A stretch of 43,119 nt of DNA from an uncultured Clostridia bacterium (lineage in GTDB: Bacteria; Bacillota; Clostridia; Oscillospirales; Acutalibacteraceae): assembly GCA_944383495.1 (NCBI GenBank), contig CALWPT010000039.1:1-43119 (forward strand). Direction: 5' to 3'. A model generated the notes under the pieces. The model was not told the origin of the DNA and ran no database searches. It saw only the letters and a list, made by a program, of their open reading frames with translations. A program made the translations under genes and the position numbers. Positions 23,474 to 36,100 of this stretch are shown piece after piece. Position 1 is the first letter of the stretch. Every line of letters begins with the position of its first letter.

Positions 23474-24595
23474 ATGCATATTTTACTGGCGGCCGGCGGA
23501 ACGGCCGGGCATATCAACCCGGCTTTGGCGGCGGCGCAGAGGCTTTTGCACTCTCACCCGGACTGCAAAATTTCCTATATCGGCAACCGAGCCGGTATGG
23601 AAGCAAGACTGGTTCCGCAGGCGGGGATCCATTTTTATCCCATTGATGTGGCCGGCTTTCAGCGGAAGCTGAGTTTAGAAAATATCAAACGCAATGTCGA
23701 CGCGTTTTATAAAATGTTTGCCTCCACCAAACAGGCTGAACGCTTGCTGCGGGAATTAAAGCCCGATGTGGCAGTGGGCTTCGGCGGATATGTCAGCGGC
23801 CCCGTGATTCGCAAAGCGGCTAAAATGGGGATCAAAACCGCTACCCATGAGCAGAACGCCTTTCCCGGCATGACTACAAAGGCCCTATCCAAGCTGGTGG
23901 ATGTGGTGATGCTGGCCATGCCGGAGGCGCAGCGATACCTGCCTGCCGGCAAACGATATGTCCACACGGGCAACCCCGTCCGGCAGCCTGTTTTGGACGC
24001 GACTCGCAGCAGCGCGAGAAAAGCTCTGGGAATTCCCGAAGATGCTCTTATGCTTCTGTCCTTTGGGGGGAGCTTGGGCGCGCGGCGAATTAACGAAGCC
24101 GTTGCAGAACTGCTGGCATGGCATAAGGGAAAGTACTATCATTACCACGCTATTGGGAAATACGGCATGGACTGGATGCCCGCCCTGCTGCGGGAAAAGG
24201 GCGTGGATTATCCGCATATTCCCACCCTGCGGATTACGGAATATATTAACGATATGGATCGGTGCATGGCTGCTGCGGATCTGGTCGTCTGCCGGGCGGG
24301 GGCCATTACCCTCGCCGAGCTGCAAGCGGTTGGCAAGCCTTCCATTTTAATTCCCTCCCCCAATGTGGCGGAAAACCATCAGTATTACAACGCCAAAACC
24401 CTGGCCGACAAAAACGCCGCCGTGCTGATAGAGGAAAAGGAGCTGACAGGGCAGGGGCTAATTGAAACGGTGAAGCAGCTTTTTGAAAATCCTAAAAAGC
24501 TGGCCCAAATGGGCAAAAACGCCGCAAGAGACGCGGTATTGGATGCCAATGAGCGGATTTACCGCGTTTTAATGGAGCTTTACGCCTCACGCTGA
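23474..24595 (+). CDS. murG: UDP-GlcNAc transferase MurG
   Basis: Peripheral membrane glycosyltransferase (GT28) converting lipid I to lipid II. In the 373-residue product the N-terminal loop LAAGGTAGHINPALA (residues 4-18) is the MurG G-loop. It is followed by GFGGYVSGPV, THEQNAFPG, SFGGSLGARRIN (second G-loop, about 198-209) and CRAGAITLAEL, with the Ala-Gly pair that contacts UDP-GlcNAc. AGGAGGACGG precedes the ATG. Confidence 0.96.
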   Translation: MHILLAAGGTAGHINPALAAAQRLLHSHPDCKISYIGNRAGMEARLVPQAGIHFYPIDVAGFQRKLSLENIKRNVDAFYKMFASTKQAERLLRELKPDVAVGFGGYVSGPVIRKAAKMGIKTATHEQNAFPGMTTKALSKLVDVVMLAMPEAQRYLPAGKRYVHTGNPVRQPVLDATRSSARKALGIPEDALMLLSFGGSLGARRINEAVAELLAWHKGKYYHYHAIGKYGMDWMPALLREKGVDYPHIPTLRITEYINDMDRCMAAADLVVCRAGAITLAELQAVGKPSILIPSPNVAENHQYYNAKTLADKNAAVLIEEKELTGQGLIETVKQLFENPKKLAQMGKNAARDAVLDANERIYRVLMELYASR

Positions 24596-24667
24596 CTGAA
24601 CCCAATTTCACCCCCCGGCATAGTATGAACTGAATGTTCATGCGCGATTGCTAAGGGGTGGAAATGA

Positions 24668-25921
24668 ATGGCAAAATTATTGGTAAACGGCGGACGGCGT
24701 TTGAGCGGCGAGCTGTCGATACATGGAGCGAAAAACAGCGCTTTGCCCTTATTGGCGGCGGCCATCCTCTGTCAGGGCAAAACGGTCATACATAATTGCC
24801 CCGATTTATCCGACGTGGATGCAGCCTTTCGAATTCTGCGGCATCTGGGATGCGGAGTCCGGCGGGAAAACGATATGGTGGTCATTGATGCGGAAAGCAT
24901 TGAAACCAGCGAAATCCCCACAACGCTCATGCGGGAAATGCGGTCGTCTATTGTGTTTTTAGGCGCAATTGCCGCCCGGACGGGGCGAGCAAAGCTATCT
25001 TTTCCCGGGGGATGCGAACTGGGGCCGCGGCCCATCGACCTGCATTTGGCCGCGTTGAAAAAGCTGGGCTTGACAATTGAGGAGGATCACGGCTTTCTCG
25101 ATTGCCGTTCTGACGTTCCCCTGCGGGGGGCCGATGTAATATTTCCTATTTCCAGCGTTGGCGCAACGGAAAATGTCATGCTGGCGGCGTCCTTGGCAAA
25201 GGGAACGACAACGATTCACAATGCCGCTCGGGAGCCTGAAATTTGCGATCTGGCGGCCTTTTTAAATGCCTGCGGCGCGGATATCCGCGGAGCGGGAGAG
25301 AGTATTGTGGAGATTCGCGGCGTCAAGACCTTGACCGGCTGTGAATACACTGTTATGCCCGACCGGATCGCCGCCGCGACTTACATGGCCGCCGCTGCGG
25401 TGACGGGAGGCGAGCTGGATTTGCTAAACGTGGTGCCCGAGCATGTCAAGCCAATTGTGCCAGTGTTTGAAGAGGCAGGATGCCGGCTGCGTTTTTGGGG
25501 AAATAACCTAACCATCCAAGCTCCTGCGCGGCTCAGCAGCATGCATCACGTTGTAACCGGCGTGTTTCCTGGCTTCCCCACCGACGCGCAGCCCACCACC
25601 ATGGCTATGGCGGCAGTGGCCCGGGGTAATTCCATGTTTGTGGAAACCATTTTTGAAAACCGCTTTAAACAGGTGGGTGAGCTTGCGCGATTAGGCGCCA
25701 AAATTAAGGTGGACGGGCGGGTAGCCGTGGTAGAGGGCGTGGAAAAGCTATCCGGCGCGCCAGTTATGGCGACTGATCTGCGGGGCGGCGCATCCTTAGT
25801 GATTGCGGCACTGGCGGCGGAAGGCACGACCTCGATTGACGAAATACACCACATTGACCGGGGCTATGAACGCATGGAGGAGACCCTGTGCGCTGTGGGA
25901 GCGGATATCCAGCGAGTTTAG
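24668..25921 (+). CDS. murA: UDP-N-acetylglucosamine 1-carboxyvinyltransferase
   Basis: First committed enzyme of peptidoglycan synthesis, adding enolpyruvate from PEP to UDP-GlcNAc; it is the fosfomycin target. The 417-residue protein shows GAKNSALPLLAA (residues 19-30), FPGGCELGPRPIDLH (about 117-131) with the catalytic-loop cysteine in GGCELG, PDRIAAATYM, and the end motif IDRGYERMEE. In B. subtilis murB would be here; this cluster has murA. A GGGGTGG site precedes the ATG. A frame running across its end into divIB (from 25803) is not the real start of the next gene. Confidence 0.95.
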   Translation: MAKLLVNGGRRLSGELSIHGAKNSALPLLAAAILCQGKTVIHNCPDLSDVDAAFRILRHLGCGVRRENDMVVIDAESIETSEIPTTLMREMRSSIVFLGAIAARTGRAKLSFPGGCELGPRPIDLHLAALKKLGLTIEEDHGFLDCRSDVPLRGADVIFPISSVGATENVMLAASLAKGTTTIHNAAREPEICDLAAFLNACGADIRGAGESIVEIRGVKTLTGCEYTVMPDRIAAATYMAAAAVTGGELDLLNVVPEHVKPIVPVFEEAGCRLRFWGNNLTIQAPARLSSMHHVVTGVFPGFPTDAQPTTMAMAAVARGNSMFVETIFENRFKQVGELARLGAKIKVDGRVAVVEGVEKLSGAPVMATDLRGGASLVIAALAAEGTTSIDEIHHIDRGYERMEETLCAVGADIQRV

Positions 25922-25949
25922 CGGCCAATGGCCGGAAAGGAATGGAACA

Positions 25950-26807
25950 ATGGCGGAGGTCAAAAGGGAACAGGCTATGGCGAAAAACGGGGCTGCGCGG
26001 CGAAGAAAACGGCATAGTTCCCGTATTTTGCTTTATATTATGCTGGCGCTGACGGCAGCGGCGGTACTGGCCGCACTGTCCCTCAGCGTCTGGTTTCCTA
26101 TTGACACGGTGCGCGTGGAGGGAAAATCCTCCTACACCGCGGAGCAGATCATCGCCGCCGCCGAAATTCCGAAAGGCAAAAATCTGCTTTTGGCCAATCT
26201 TTCCGGGGTGGAGGCCAAGCTGAGAAAATCTTTACCTTATATTGGATCGGCAGAGGTTTCCAAACGTCTGCCGGGGACGGTGGTTATAAAGGTCACTGCT
26301 GTCACGCCCTCATTTCAGGCAGCGTTTAACGGGAGATATCTTCTGCTGGATCAAAATTACAAGGGCCTTGAATGGGTGGACAAGCCTCAAAGCGGCGTGC
26401 CTGTTTTGCAGGGGATGCAGCTGAAGGAGCAGACGCTGGGGCAGGAAATCACCTTTGAGGTCCGGGAGGAAAAGCAGGCGCTGGATCAGGTGGTTCAGGC
26501 GCTCCAGGCTGAAGAGGTTTCGCAGATCAGTGAAATTCGGTTTTCCGGGGTATACGATATCAGCCTGATCTATGAAAACCGCATCATGTTCCAGCTGGGT
26601 TCTGCATCCGACGTGAATTTAAAGCTGCAACGGGCCATGACTATTGTGGAAAGCATGGGGGCGGATAAGCAGGGCGTTTTAAATCTCAGCCGTCTTCCGT
26701 CGGATGAACGGGTGTATTTCACCCAGAAAAGCATAACGGCCGTAAATACGTCAAATTCCACACAACCGGTCATCGTTGAAACAACAGGCGCTTCACAAAC
26801 CAAGTAA
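25950..26807 (+). CDS. divIB: Cell division protein FtsQ/DivIB
   Basis: Bitopic divisome protein. The 285 residues have a basic cytoplasmic tail (KNGAARRRKRHSS), one membrane segment (about 27-48), a POTRA domain (about 50-120: VRVEGKSSYTAEQIIAAA, GKNLLLAN, LPYIGSAEVSKRLPGTVVIKV) and a beta domain (about 121-255). A low-complexity S/T-rich tail ends it. I chose ATG 25950, which has AAAGGA upstream; the frame to its left overlaps murA without a site. It lies between murA and ftsZ; ftsA is absent. Confidence 0.9.
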   Translation: MAEVKREQAMAKNGAARRRKRHSSRILLYIMLALTAAAVLAALSLSVWFPIDTVRVEGKSSYTAEQIIAAAEIPKGKNLLLANLSGVEAKLRKSLPYIGSAEVSKRLPGTVVIKVTAVTPSFQAAFNGRYLLLDQNYKGLEWVDKPQSGVPVLQGMQLKEQTLGQEITFEVREEKQALDQVVQALQAEEVSQISEIRFSGVYDISLIYENRIMFQLGSASDVNLKLQRAMTIVESMGADKQGVLNLSRLPSDERVYFTQKSITAVNTSNSTQPVIVETTGASQTK

Positions 26808-26853
26808 ATATGGAAAAAAACGGATAATTGCGACAAAAAATGCGAAATAGCGG

Positions 26854-26882
26854 TTGAAATTTGAAAGAAAGCATGGTAAAAT
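26854..26882 (+). promoter_or_regulatory. Candidate separate promoter of ftsZ
   Basis: TTGAAA (26854-26859) and TAAAAT (26877-26882) are 17 bases apart. A second -10-like TATAAT is at 26888-26893. The -10 box lies in a small inverted repeat GGTAAAATACC. ftsZ can thus be expressed apart from the upstream cluster. Confidence 0.5.
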
Positions 26883-26945
26883 ACCACTATAATCATGTAG
26901 TATGACTTCTTATGAGTTCACGATAAACATTGGAGGATGATAAAA

Positions 26946-28052
26946 ATGGCTTTTGAGGTTTCCAAAGAGCTGGATGATGTGGTGCAAATCAAGGTCATCG
27001 GCGTCGGCGGCGGCGGCGGGAATGCCGTCAACCGGATGGTGAAGGCCGGTGTACAGGGCGCGGAGTTTATTACAATTAACTCCGACCGGATGGCATTATA
27101 TAATTCCATGGCGTCCAATAAAATCCAGATCGGCGAAAAATTGACGCATGGCCAGGGCGCCGGCGCTGATCCCGAAAAGGGCGAGAAGGCCGCGGAAGAA
27201 TCCCGCGACGATATTATTAATGCTCTGAAGGGCACTGATATGGTCTTTATCACAGCCGGTATGGGCGGCGGCACCGGAACGGGTGCGGCCCCTGTGGTAG
27301 CGGCTATTGCTAAGGAAATGGGGATTCTTACAGTTGGCGTTGTGACCAAGCCCTTTGCGTTTGAGGGCAAGCGCCGCATGACCCAGGCGGAGGTGGGAAT
27401 CAAGGAGTTGTCCAAGCACGTGGATAGTCTGATTGTCATCCCCAATGAGCGGCTGAAGCTGGTTTCCGAGCAGAAAATCACCCTGACCAATGCCTTCGAG
27501 GTGGCTGACGATGTACTGCGGGAAGGCGTGCAGAATATTTCTGAGCTGATCAAGGTTCCCACGATGGTGAATTTGGACTTTGCCGATGTAACTGCTGTCA
27601 TGAAGGACGCGGGGTATGCGCACATGGGTGTGGGCCGCGCATCTGGCCGTGACAAGGCGGAGGTCGCTGCGCACGCGGCTATCACCAGCCCGCTGATCGA
27701 GACCTCTATGAACGGCGCGAAGGGCGTGATCATCAGCATTACCGGTTCGCCGGACATTGGGTTGGAAGAAGTCGAATTGGCTTCGTCCATTGTTGCCGAC
27801 GCTGCGCATCCCGATGCAAACATTATTTGGGGCGCGTCGATTGACGATGCGATGGATGACGAGATCCGCATTGTCGTGATCGCCACTGGCCATGGCGACG
27901 GACAGAAGCAGAGCGCAACTGCCGAGCTTTTCGGCTTGGGAGATGACGATTTTGACGTGCCTTCCGCCGTATCTTCTGACTCTGGCGCCGGCGTCAGCAG
28001 CCAGTCGGACGATGATTATTATGACGTTACCCAGATTTTCAGCCGCAAGTAA
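26946..28052 (+). CDS. ftsZ: Cell division protein FtsZ
   Basis: Tubulin-like GTPase forming the Z ring. The 368-residue protein has [13 protein letters not shown] (about 19-31), the tubulin signature GGGTGTG (107-113), and the T7 synergy loop [20 protein letters not shown] that acts on the neighbouring GTP. A linker follows and the C-terminal tip ends in [12 protein letters not shown], a variant of the partner-binding tail. The segment [10 protein letters not shown] differs from the common NTDxQAL. The ATG at 26946 has TTGGAGG nine bases upstream; the ATG at 26937 is too close to it. No ftsA is next to it. Confidence 0.97.
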   Translation: MAFEVSKELDDVVQIKVIGVGGGGGNAVNRMVKAGVQGAEFITINSDRMALYNSMASNKIQIGEKLTHGQGAGADPEKGEKAAEESRDDIINALKGTDMVFITAGMGGGTGTGAAPVVAAIAKEMGILTVGVVTKPFAFEGKRRMTQAEVGIKELSKHVDSLIVIPNERLKLVSEQKITLTNAFEVADDVLREGVQNISELIKVPTMVNLDFADVTAVMKDAGYAHMGVGRASGRDKAEVAAHAAITSPLIETSMNGAKGVIISITGSPDIGLEEVELASSIVADAAHPDANIIWGASIDDAMDDEIRIVVIATGHGDGQKQSATAELFGLGDDDFDVPSAVSSDSGAGVSSQSDDDYYDVTQIFSRK

Positions 28053-28066
28053 ATAAACATAGGAGC

Positions 28067-28101
28067 AAAAACGGCGTAGGGGGAGACTCTGCGTCGTTTT
28101 C
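28067..28101 (+). terminator. Intrinsic terminator of ftsZ
   Basis: AAAACGGCGTAG (28068-28079) pairs with CTGCGTCGTTTT (28089-28100), 12 pairs with two wobbles. The T's are inside the stem. It closes the dcw cluster. Confidence 0.6.
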
Positions 28102-28175
28102 TGTTATGCTTTGCAAAAAACGTCCGGCGGAAATAATGGCCGGTAAAAGGATCTATGATAAAGGAGCGCCCCCAA

Positions 28176-29102
28176 ATGGACTGGACGGAACTGACCCTTG
28201 CGGTCAAAGCCGAGGATACAGGCCCTGCCTGCGATATTGTCGCGCTGGTATCTCCCGACGGATTTTACCTGGAGGACTATTCCGATTTGGAGGCAGGCGC
28301 GCGTGAAATCGCACATATTGATTTGATTGACGAGACTCTGCTCCACAAGGACAGGGGAACTTCTCTTTTACACATTTATATCAGTCCCGATCAAAGTCCA
28401 GATGAGTCGGTTCAGAGCCTGACCGCTTTGTTAGACAGCGCCGGCATTGAGCACCGGCTGGATCAGGGAAATATTCGGGAAGAGGATTGGGCCAACAATT
28501 GGAAGCGGTACTTTCATGCCCAGCCGGTGGGGAAAAGGCTGCTGATCCTGCCCAGTTGGGAAACGGCGGAAAGTCAGGAAGGCCGCAGGATTTTGAAAAT
28601 TGATCCCGGCGCGGCGTTTGGAACGGGAACCCATGCTACCACCCGGCTTTGTTTGGAAACGATGGAGGAAACCGTCCGGCCCGGAATCTCCGTGCTGGAT
28701 TTGGGATGTGGCAGCGGAATTTTATCCATCGCCTCCATGCTGCTGGGCGCTTCAACCGTCACAGGGGTGGACATTGACCCCCTGGCAGTGCGGACGGCGG
28801 AGGAAAACGGGCGTAAAAACGGCCTTGAGCGGCCAGCGTATACCATGCTGTCAGGAGATCTGACCGATTGTGTGACAGGGCGGTTTGATCTAATAACCGC
28901 CAATATTGTAGCGGATGTAATTATTCGTCTGTGCCGGAAGGCGGCGGAGTATTTAAACCCCGGCGGGCGGTTTATCGCCTCTGGGATTATTGAAAGCCGG
29001 GAACCGGAGGTGCTGACTGCTCTAGCGGGGGCCGGTCTGAGCGTAACGACCCGGAAGGAGCGGGAAGGCTGGCTGTGTTTTGCATGCAGCCGGCTGTCAT
29101 AA
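28176..29102 (+). CDS. prmA: Ribosomal protein L11 methyltransferase
   Basis: SAM-dependent enzyme that trimethylates ribosomal protein L11. The 308 residues show an N-terminal substrate-binding domain (about 1-90), then EEDWANNWKRYFHAQPVG, KIDPGAAFGTGTHATTRLCLE (typical of PrmA), the SAM motif DLGCGSGILSIAS and the NIVADVI motif. The ATG at 28176 follows AAAGGAG; the ATG at 28155 lies before that site and is unlikely. It precedes prfB by 46 bases, giving a translation-related pair. Confidence 0.93.
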   Translation: MDWTELTLAVKAEDTGPACDIVALVSPDGFYLEDYSDLEAGAREIAHIDLIDETLLHKDRGTSLLHIYISPDQSPDESVQSLTALLDSAGIEHRLDQGNIREEDWANNWKRYFHAQPVGKRLLILPSWETAESQEGRRILKIDPGAAFGTGTHATTRLCLETMEETVRPGISVLDLGCGSGILSIASMLLGASTVTGVDIDPLAVRTAEENGRKNGLERPAYTMLSGDLTDCVTGRFDLITANIVADVIIRLCRKAAEYLNPGGRFIASGIIESREPEVLTALAGAGLSVTTRKEREGWLCFACSRLS

Positions 29103-29148
29103 GAGGAGAAAGGCTGGAAGGCCGAGCAAGAAAGGTTGATGCAACAAA

Positions 29149-30276
29149 ATGCTGCAATTTGAAGAATTGAGATTGAAACTGACAGGATATGAGGCCGAGT
29201 TGAAGGACCTGGGCGAGGCGATTGGTATTATTCCGCTGCAAGAGCAAATTGGGGAGCTGGAGCAGCAAACAGCCGCCCCCGGCTTTTGGGATGATCCTGA
29301 GAATTCCCAGAAGGTTATGCAGAAGGTCAGCCAATTAAAAACGAAGGTAAAGGCCTATGAGGATTTAAAACAGGACTATGAAGATACGCTGACTTTGATT
29401 GAACTGGCCAATGAGGAAAATGACGAGTCTTTGTTGGATGAAGTGACGAAAGGCGTTGACCGAGTCATCGCTACCATGGAAGAGCAGCGGCTTTCTACCC
29501 TGCTAACGGGGGAATACGATGGCAAAAACGCCATTCTGACCTTTCATGCCGGCGCAGGCGGGACAGAAGCGCAGGACTGGGTGGAAATGCTGTTCCGCAT
29601 GTATCAGCACTGGGGCGAACGCCATGGCTTCAAGGTCAAAACGCTGGATTTTCTGGATGGGGAAGAAGCGGGGCTGAAAAGCGCTGTGGTGCTGGTGGAG
29701 GGCCTGAACGCATACGGGTATTTAAAAAGCGAGTCGGGGGTGCACCGCCTGGTACGGGTCTCGCCGTTTGATTCCTCCGGCCGCCGCCATACCTCTTTTG
29801 CCTCACTGGAGGTCATGCCGGAAATCGACGACGATGTGGACATTGAGATAAACCCCGATGAAATCAAAGTGGACACCTACCGTTCCAGCGGCGCGGGCGG
29901 CCAGCACGTTAATAAAACCGAGTCGGCCATCCGGATCACCCATATCCCCACAGGGATCGTGGTGGCTTGCCAGAACGAGCGAAGCCAGCACCAGAACCGG
30001 GAAGTCGCCATGCGGATGCTGAAATCCAAGCTGATGGAAATTAAGGAGCGGGAGCATCTGGAACGCATTGAGGACATTAAGGGCGTGCAAAAGGAAATCG
30101 GTTGGGGCTCTCAAATCCGGTCATATGTTTTTATGCCCTACACGCTGGTGAAGGATCACCGCACGGGGTTTGAAATGGGCAACATCGGCGCTGTGATGGA
30201 TGGGGATATCGACGGGTTCATCAACGCCTACCTGAAGGCCGCTTCCCTGGGCGAGCTGGGAAATTACGGCGACTGA
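29149..30276 (+). CDS. prfB: Peptide chain release factor 2
   Basis: RF2 recognises UGA and UAA stop codons and releases the peptide. The 375-residue protein has the codon-recognition SPF tripeptide (RVSPFDSSGR) and the catalytic GGQ in SSGAGGQHVNKTESAIR. The gene is a single open frame from ATG 29149. The programmed +1 frameshift near codon 25 found in most bacteria, with an in-frame UGA, is absent, so the usual autoregulation is missing. No strong ribosome binding site is visible (an AAAGG lies 13-17 bases upstream). Confidence 0.95.
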   Translation: MLQFEELRLKLTGYEAELKDLGEAIGIIPLQEQIGELEQQTAAPGFWDDPENSQKVMQKVSQLKTKVKAYEDLKQDYEDTLTLIELANEENDESLLDEVTKGVDRVIATMEEQRLSTLLTGEYDGKNAILTFHAGAGGTEAQDWVEMLFRMYQHWGERHGFKVKTLDFLDGEEAGLKSAVVLVEGLNAYGYLKSESGVHRLVRVSPFDSSGRRHTSFASLEVMPEIDDDVDIEINPDEIKVDTYRSSGAGGQHVNKTESAIRITHIPTGIVVACQNERSQHQNREVAMRMLKSKLMEIKEREHLERIEDIKGVQKEIGWGSQIRSYVFMPYTLVKDHRTGFEMGNIGAVMDGDIDGFINAYLKAASLGELGNYGD

Positions 30277-30435
30277 TTCCGATTGCTTGGACCGGGGGCG
30301 ATGAATATGGATAAACGCTGAATCGGCTGAAAAAATGAACTTTTTATAGGTTTTTAGCAACCATTTGCACACCTTTGCCCTTTTTTTCGTATAATGGCAG
30401 GAAAGAGCTGTGACGGACGGAAGGGAGCGGCGTTT

Positions 30436-31110
30436 ATGAGACGAATGGGAAAAAGGCGGCGGGCAAGGCCACTGTGGATGCTGTTTATTTTTTTGCTGAC
30501 GGCGGTGATCGTTGCCGCTTTGATCGACCATCAGCTGCGGCCTATTGTTCGAAAGATGGCGTCTAACCAGGCGCAGATCATCGCTACCCGAATGATCAAC
30601 GACGCGGTGATGCGGCTGCTGTCAGAGGAAAATATCACATATGAAAGCCTGATTCGGCTGAACACTGACGAAAATCAGCGCATAACCTCTTTGGAAACCA
30701 ATGTGGGGCAGATCAATTTGCTGAAAACCCAGGTGGCCGAAGTGGTTTTAAAAACCGTGGAGGAATATGATGAAGCCGCGGTGCAGGTGCCGTTTGGTAA
30801 TCTGCTGAACAGTGAGTTTTTGATGGGCCGGGGGCCAAAAATCCCGATTCGGTTTAATCTGACCGGAACGGTCCAGCCGGAAATAGAAAGCGAGTTTTCC
30901 TCCGCCGGCATCAATCAAACCTACCACCGCATTACCCTGCGGATTCCGGCCAAACTATATGTAATCATTCCCGGCTTTGACACGGCGGCTGAGATCAATA
31001 CGGAATGTTTGGTAGCGGAGACGGTGATTGTCGGTATCGTTCCAGAGACCTATTTGAAGGCCGATGGGTTGACGCTTTCCTCCGGCACGGCTGCGGGAAA
31101 CCAGGAATAA
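30436..31110 (+). CDS. yunB: Sporulation protein YunB
   Basis: YunB is a SigE-controlled protein needed for normal spore formation in B. subtilis; its biochemical role is unclear. The 224-residue product has a basic N-terminus, one membrane segment (about 11-32) and an external domain with the conserved text of the family: ATRMINDAVMRLL, then LETNVGQINLLKTQVA and VPFGNLLNSEFLMGRGPKIPIRF. The ATG at 30436 follows GAAGGGAG. A TATAAT (30390-30395) with TTGCAC 19 bases upstream may be its promoter; I could not identify a SigE box. It indicates an endospore former. Confidence 0.9.
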   Translation: MRRMGKRRRARPLWMLFIFLLTAVIVAALIDHQLRPIVRKMASNQAQIIATRMINDAVMRLLSEENITYESLIRLNTDENQRITSLETNVGQINLLKTQVAEVVLKTVEEYDEAAVQVPFGNLLNSEFLMGRGPKIPIRFNLTGTVQPEIESEFSSAGINQTYHRITLRIPAKLYVIIPGFDTAAEINTECLVAETVIVGIVPETYLKADGLTLSSGTAAGNQE

Positions 31111-31159
31111 ATTGCACAGAACCCGTTTGGCTTGCGGCCGAACGGGGAGGAGGATCTGA

Positions 31160-33139
<1,980 letters not shown>

Positions 33140-33142
33140 GAT

Positions 33143-33164
33143 AAGGGCGGCATTCCGCCCTTTT
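33143..33164 (+). terminator. Short intrinsic terminator after ligA
   Basis: AAGGGCGG (33143-33150) pairs perfectly with CCGCCCTT (33155-33162) around CATT, ending in TTTT (33161-33164). addB starts 31 bases later and no promoter of its own is clear, so termination is probably partial. Confidence 0.6.
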
Positions 33165-33194
33165 GTGCTAAGAACAACGGAAAGGAGCGGCGGC

Positions 33195-36100
33195 ATGCTG
33201 CGGTTGGTACTGGGCCCGGCAGGATCGGGCAAAACCCATTGGGCGCGCCAGGATTTGCTAAAAAGGGCCGAAGCGGGGCAAACAGGATTATTCCTCTTAG
33301 TTCCTGAACAGTTTTCCTTTGAAACGGAACGGGGAATGCTGCGGCTGCTGGGCCCCAAAAACGCTCCTTTGGTTGAAGTGGAAAGCTTTACCCGGCTTGC
33401 CCAGCGAATTTTTTCTCAAACCGGGGGGCGGGCCGGCAGAGTGATTGACGATGCGGGGCGGGCTGTGCTTATGGGCTTAGCGCTGGAGCAGGTTTCCCAT
33501 GAGTTGGAGCTGTACGGCCGTCATGCGGACAAGCCGGAGTTTGCCAACCAAATGCTGACGGTAGTCAGGGAATGCAAGCAGGCCGGCGCCTGCGGAGAAG
33601 ACCTGGAGCGGCTGGCCCGGGCTTTGCCTGATGGCGTGCTTCGACAAAAAACGGCGGAAATTGGGCGGATTATGGCTGTTTACGAAGCGCTTGTGGGCCG
33701 GGATTACATAGACAGCGACGACGATTTGACCGTTTTGGCGCGTAAGCTGATGGATTTTCAGTACCTTGCAGGAAAAACCGTAGTATTGGATTCCTTTAAA
33801 GGCTTCACCCACCAGCAGATGCTGGTGCTGGAGCAAATGCTTGTCCAGGCGGACAGCGTGACGGTGACGCTTTGCTGCGACGGGCTGAACGGAGAGCCCT
33901 TCGACCGGTTTGCCAGCGTACGGCGGACGGCGCGGCAGCTGCTGGAACTGGCGAAAAAGACAGGGGTTTCCGTGGAGCCGCCCTTATATCTGACGGAGCA
34001 AAAGCGTTTTGCAGTCCCGTCTCTTTGTCATTTGGAAAGAAATTTGTTTGTTTCAGACGCACAGGCTTATACCCAGCCGGCAAAAGAGGTCTGCGTATCC
34101 CGGTTTGCCAACCTGTATGAAGAGGCTGACGGGGTGGCGCGGGAAATACACCGTTTGGCCCGGGAGGAAGGTCTGCGATACCGGGAGATTGCTGTCATTG
34201 CCCGGAACATTGAGGACTACAATGGTATTTTGGACGCGGCTTTGGAACGGTATGAAATTCCTTATTTTATGGATTGCCGCCGTCCGGCGGCGTCACTGCC
34301 GCTGTTTCGGCTGGTGATGGCGGCCTTTGACATTGTGGAGAACGGATACGACAAGCAAAATATTTTCGTACTGCTGAAGACAGGGCTGTGCGGCCTATCC
34401 ACCCTGGAAATCTCCCAGCTGGAAAACTATGCTTTGCTGTGGAACATATCGGGCCGACGGTGGGAGCAGGAATGGACGGCTAACCCCGCTGGATTTGCGG
34501 AAGAATTTTCGCCGGCACAGAAGGCTGAACTGGAAAAGCTGAATCTTCTGCGGCAGAAAGCGGTAGCCCCCGTTGCGGCCTTCCGCTTCGCCTTGAAACG
34601 GGGGAAAACCGGCGCGGATTTAGGGGGCGCGGTTTTTCAGCTGCTGCTTGATTACGAAGCGGACAAGGCCCTTGCCGCCCTGTGTGAAACGCTGGAGAAA
34701 GCAGGGGAAGCTCAGGCAGGGCAGGATCAGCGGCAGAGTTGGGGCCTGCTGATGGAAACGCTGGATCAGACAGTGCTAGCGCTGGAGGGACTGCCTGTAA
34801 GGGGAAAACAGTATGCCGGTCTTTGGCGGCTTTGCGTTTCCTTTCAGGATATGGGACGGCTGCCCCAGGGCTTAGATCAGGTAACCGTGGGAAACGCGGA
34901 ACGGATGCGGCCCAATTCCCCTGCGGCAGTATTTGTCGTAGGTGTGAACGACGGCGTGTTTCCCCGCCTGCTGAGCGGTTCGGGACTGTTGACTCCGGCC
35001 GAACGGGATAAGCTGATCACCTTGGGCCTGGAAATTTCGGATCATGGTCAAGAGCAGGCCAGTGAGGAGCGTTTTTTACTCTATTCATCCTTGTGCGCCG
35101 CTTCCCGACGGGTTTACATGTCCTATTTGGCTAAGGATGGAAGCGGGAAGCCAATGGCCCCGTCGGAATTAATCCAGCGGGTGGAGGAGATCCTGCCGGA
35201 CTGTGGGCGCCCTGCGGACGCGGGAAATCCAATGTCCCTTGTGGAGGCGGTTCGCCCCTCCATGGCGCTGGCGGCGCGGCTGTTTCGGTCAGGAACGCCG
35301 TTTGCGGCCAGCTTGTTTTCGTATTTAAGCGGGCTTCCTGCGCTTTCGGGACAGATGAATGCCATCCGCCGGGCCGCGAATAAGCGGGAATTTCATTTGT
35401 CGGGGGAAATTGCAGAAAAGCTGTTTGGTAAGAATATGCGCTTAACCGCATCAAAAATTGATGTGTTTCATCGCTGCCGTTTCTCTTATTTCTGTCAATA
35501 CGGCGTGAAAGCCAAGCCCTTCCGCACGGCGGAAATGGATGTTTTGGAACGGGGGACTCTGATTCACAAGGTGTTGGAACAGGCGGTGAACCAATTCGGC
35601 GGAAAAGAGCTGGCGGAGGTTCCGGAAAAGGAGCTGCGTTCCTTTGTGGATCAGCGCCTGGACGAGTATGTGAACCAGGTTATGGGAGGCTGGCAGGATA
35701 AAGCCCCCTCTATGAAATACATAATTGGCCGCATTGCACGGCTGCTTTGTCTATTGCTGCGGCATATCGGCGAAGGCCTGCACAGCAGTGAATTTGTGCC
35801 GGAAAAAACGGAGCTGACCTTTGGCGGAAGCGACGGTGTGCCGCCCGTCGCGCTGCCTTTGCCGGATGGGGGCAGCGTTTCCCTTGGCGGCGTGATTGAC
35901 CGGGTGGATGTTTACCGCAAAAACGGCAAGGCCTATGTTCGGGTGGTGGATTACAAAACCGGGCGAAGGGAGTTCAATTTATCCGATGTGGTGTATGGGC
36001 AGAATTTGCAGATGCTAACCTATTTATTTGCCTTGAAAAAAAGCGGTGATGCGGTTATGGGAGAGCCAGTGCTGCCTGGCGGCGTGCTTTATCTGCCTGC

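Noticed and set aside
26918..27886. A 322-codon minus-strand open frame over ftsZ
   Set aside because: It is a serine/alanine/proline-rich mirror of the ftsZ reading frame with no motifs.
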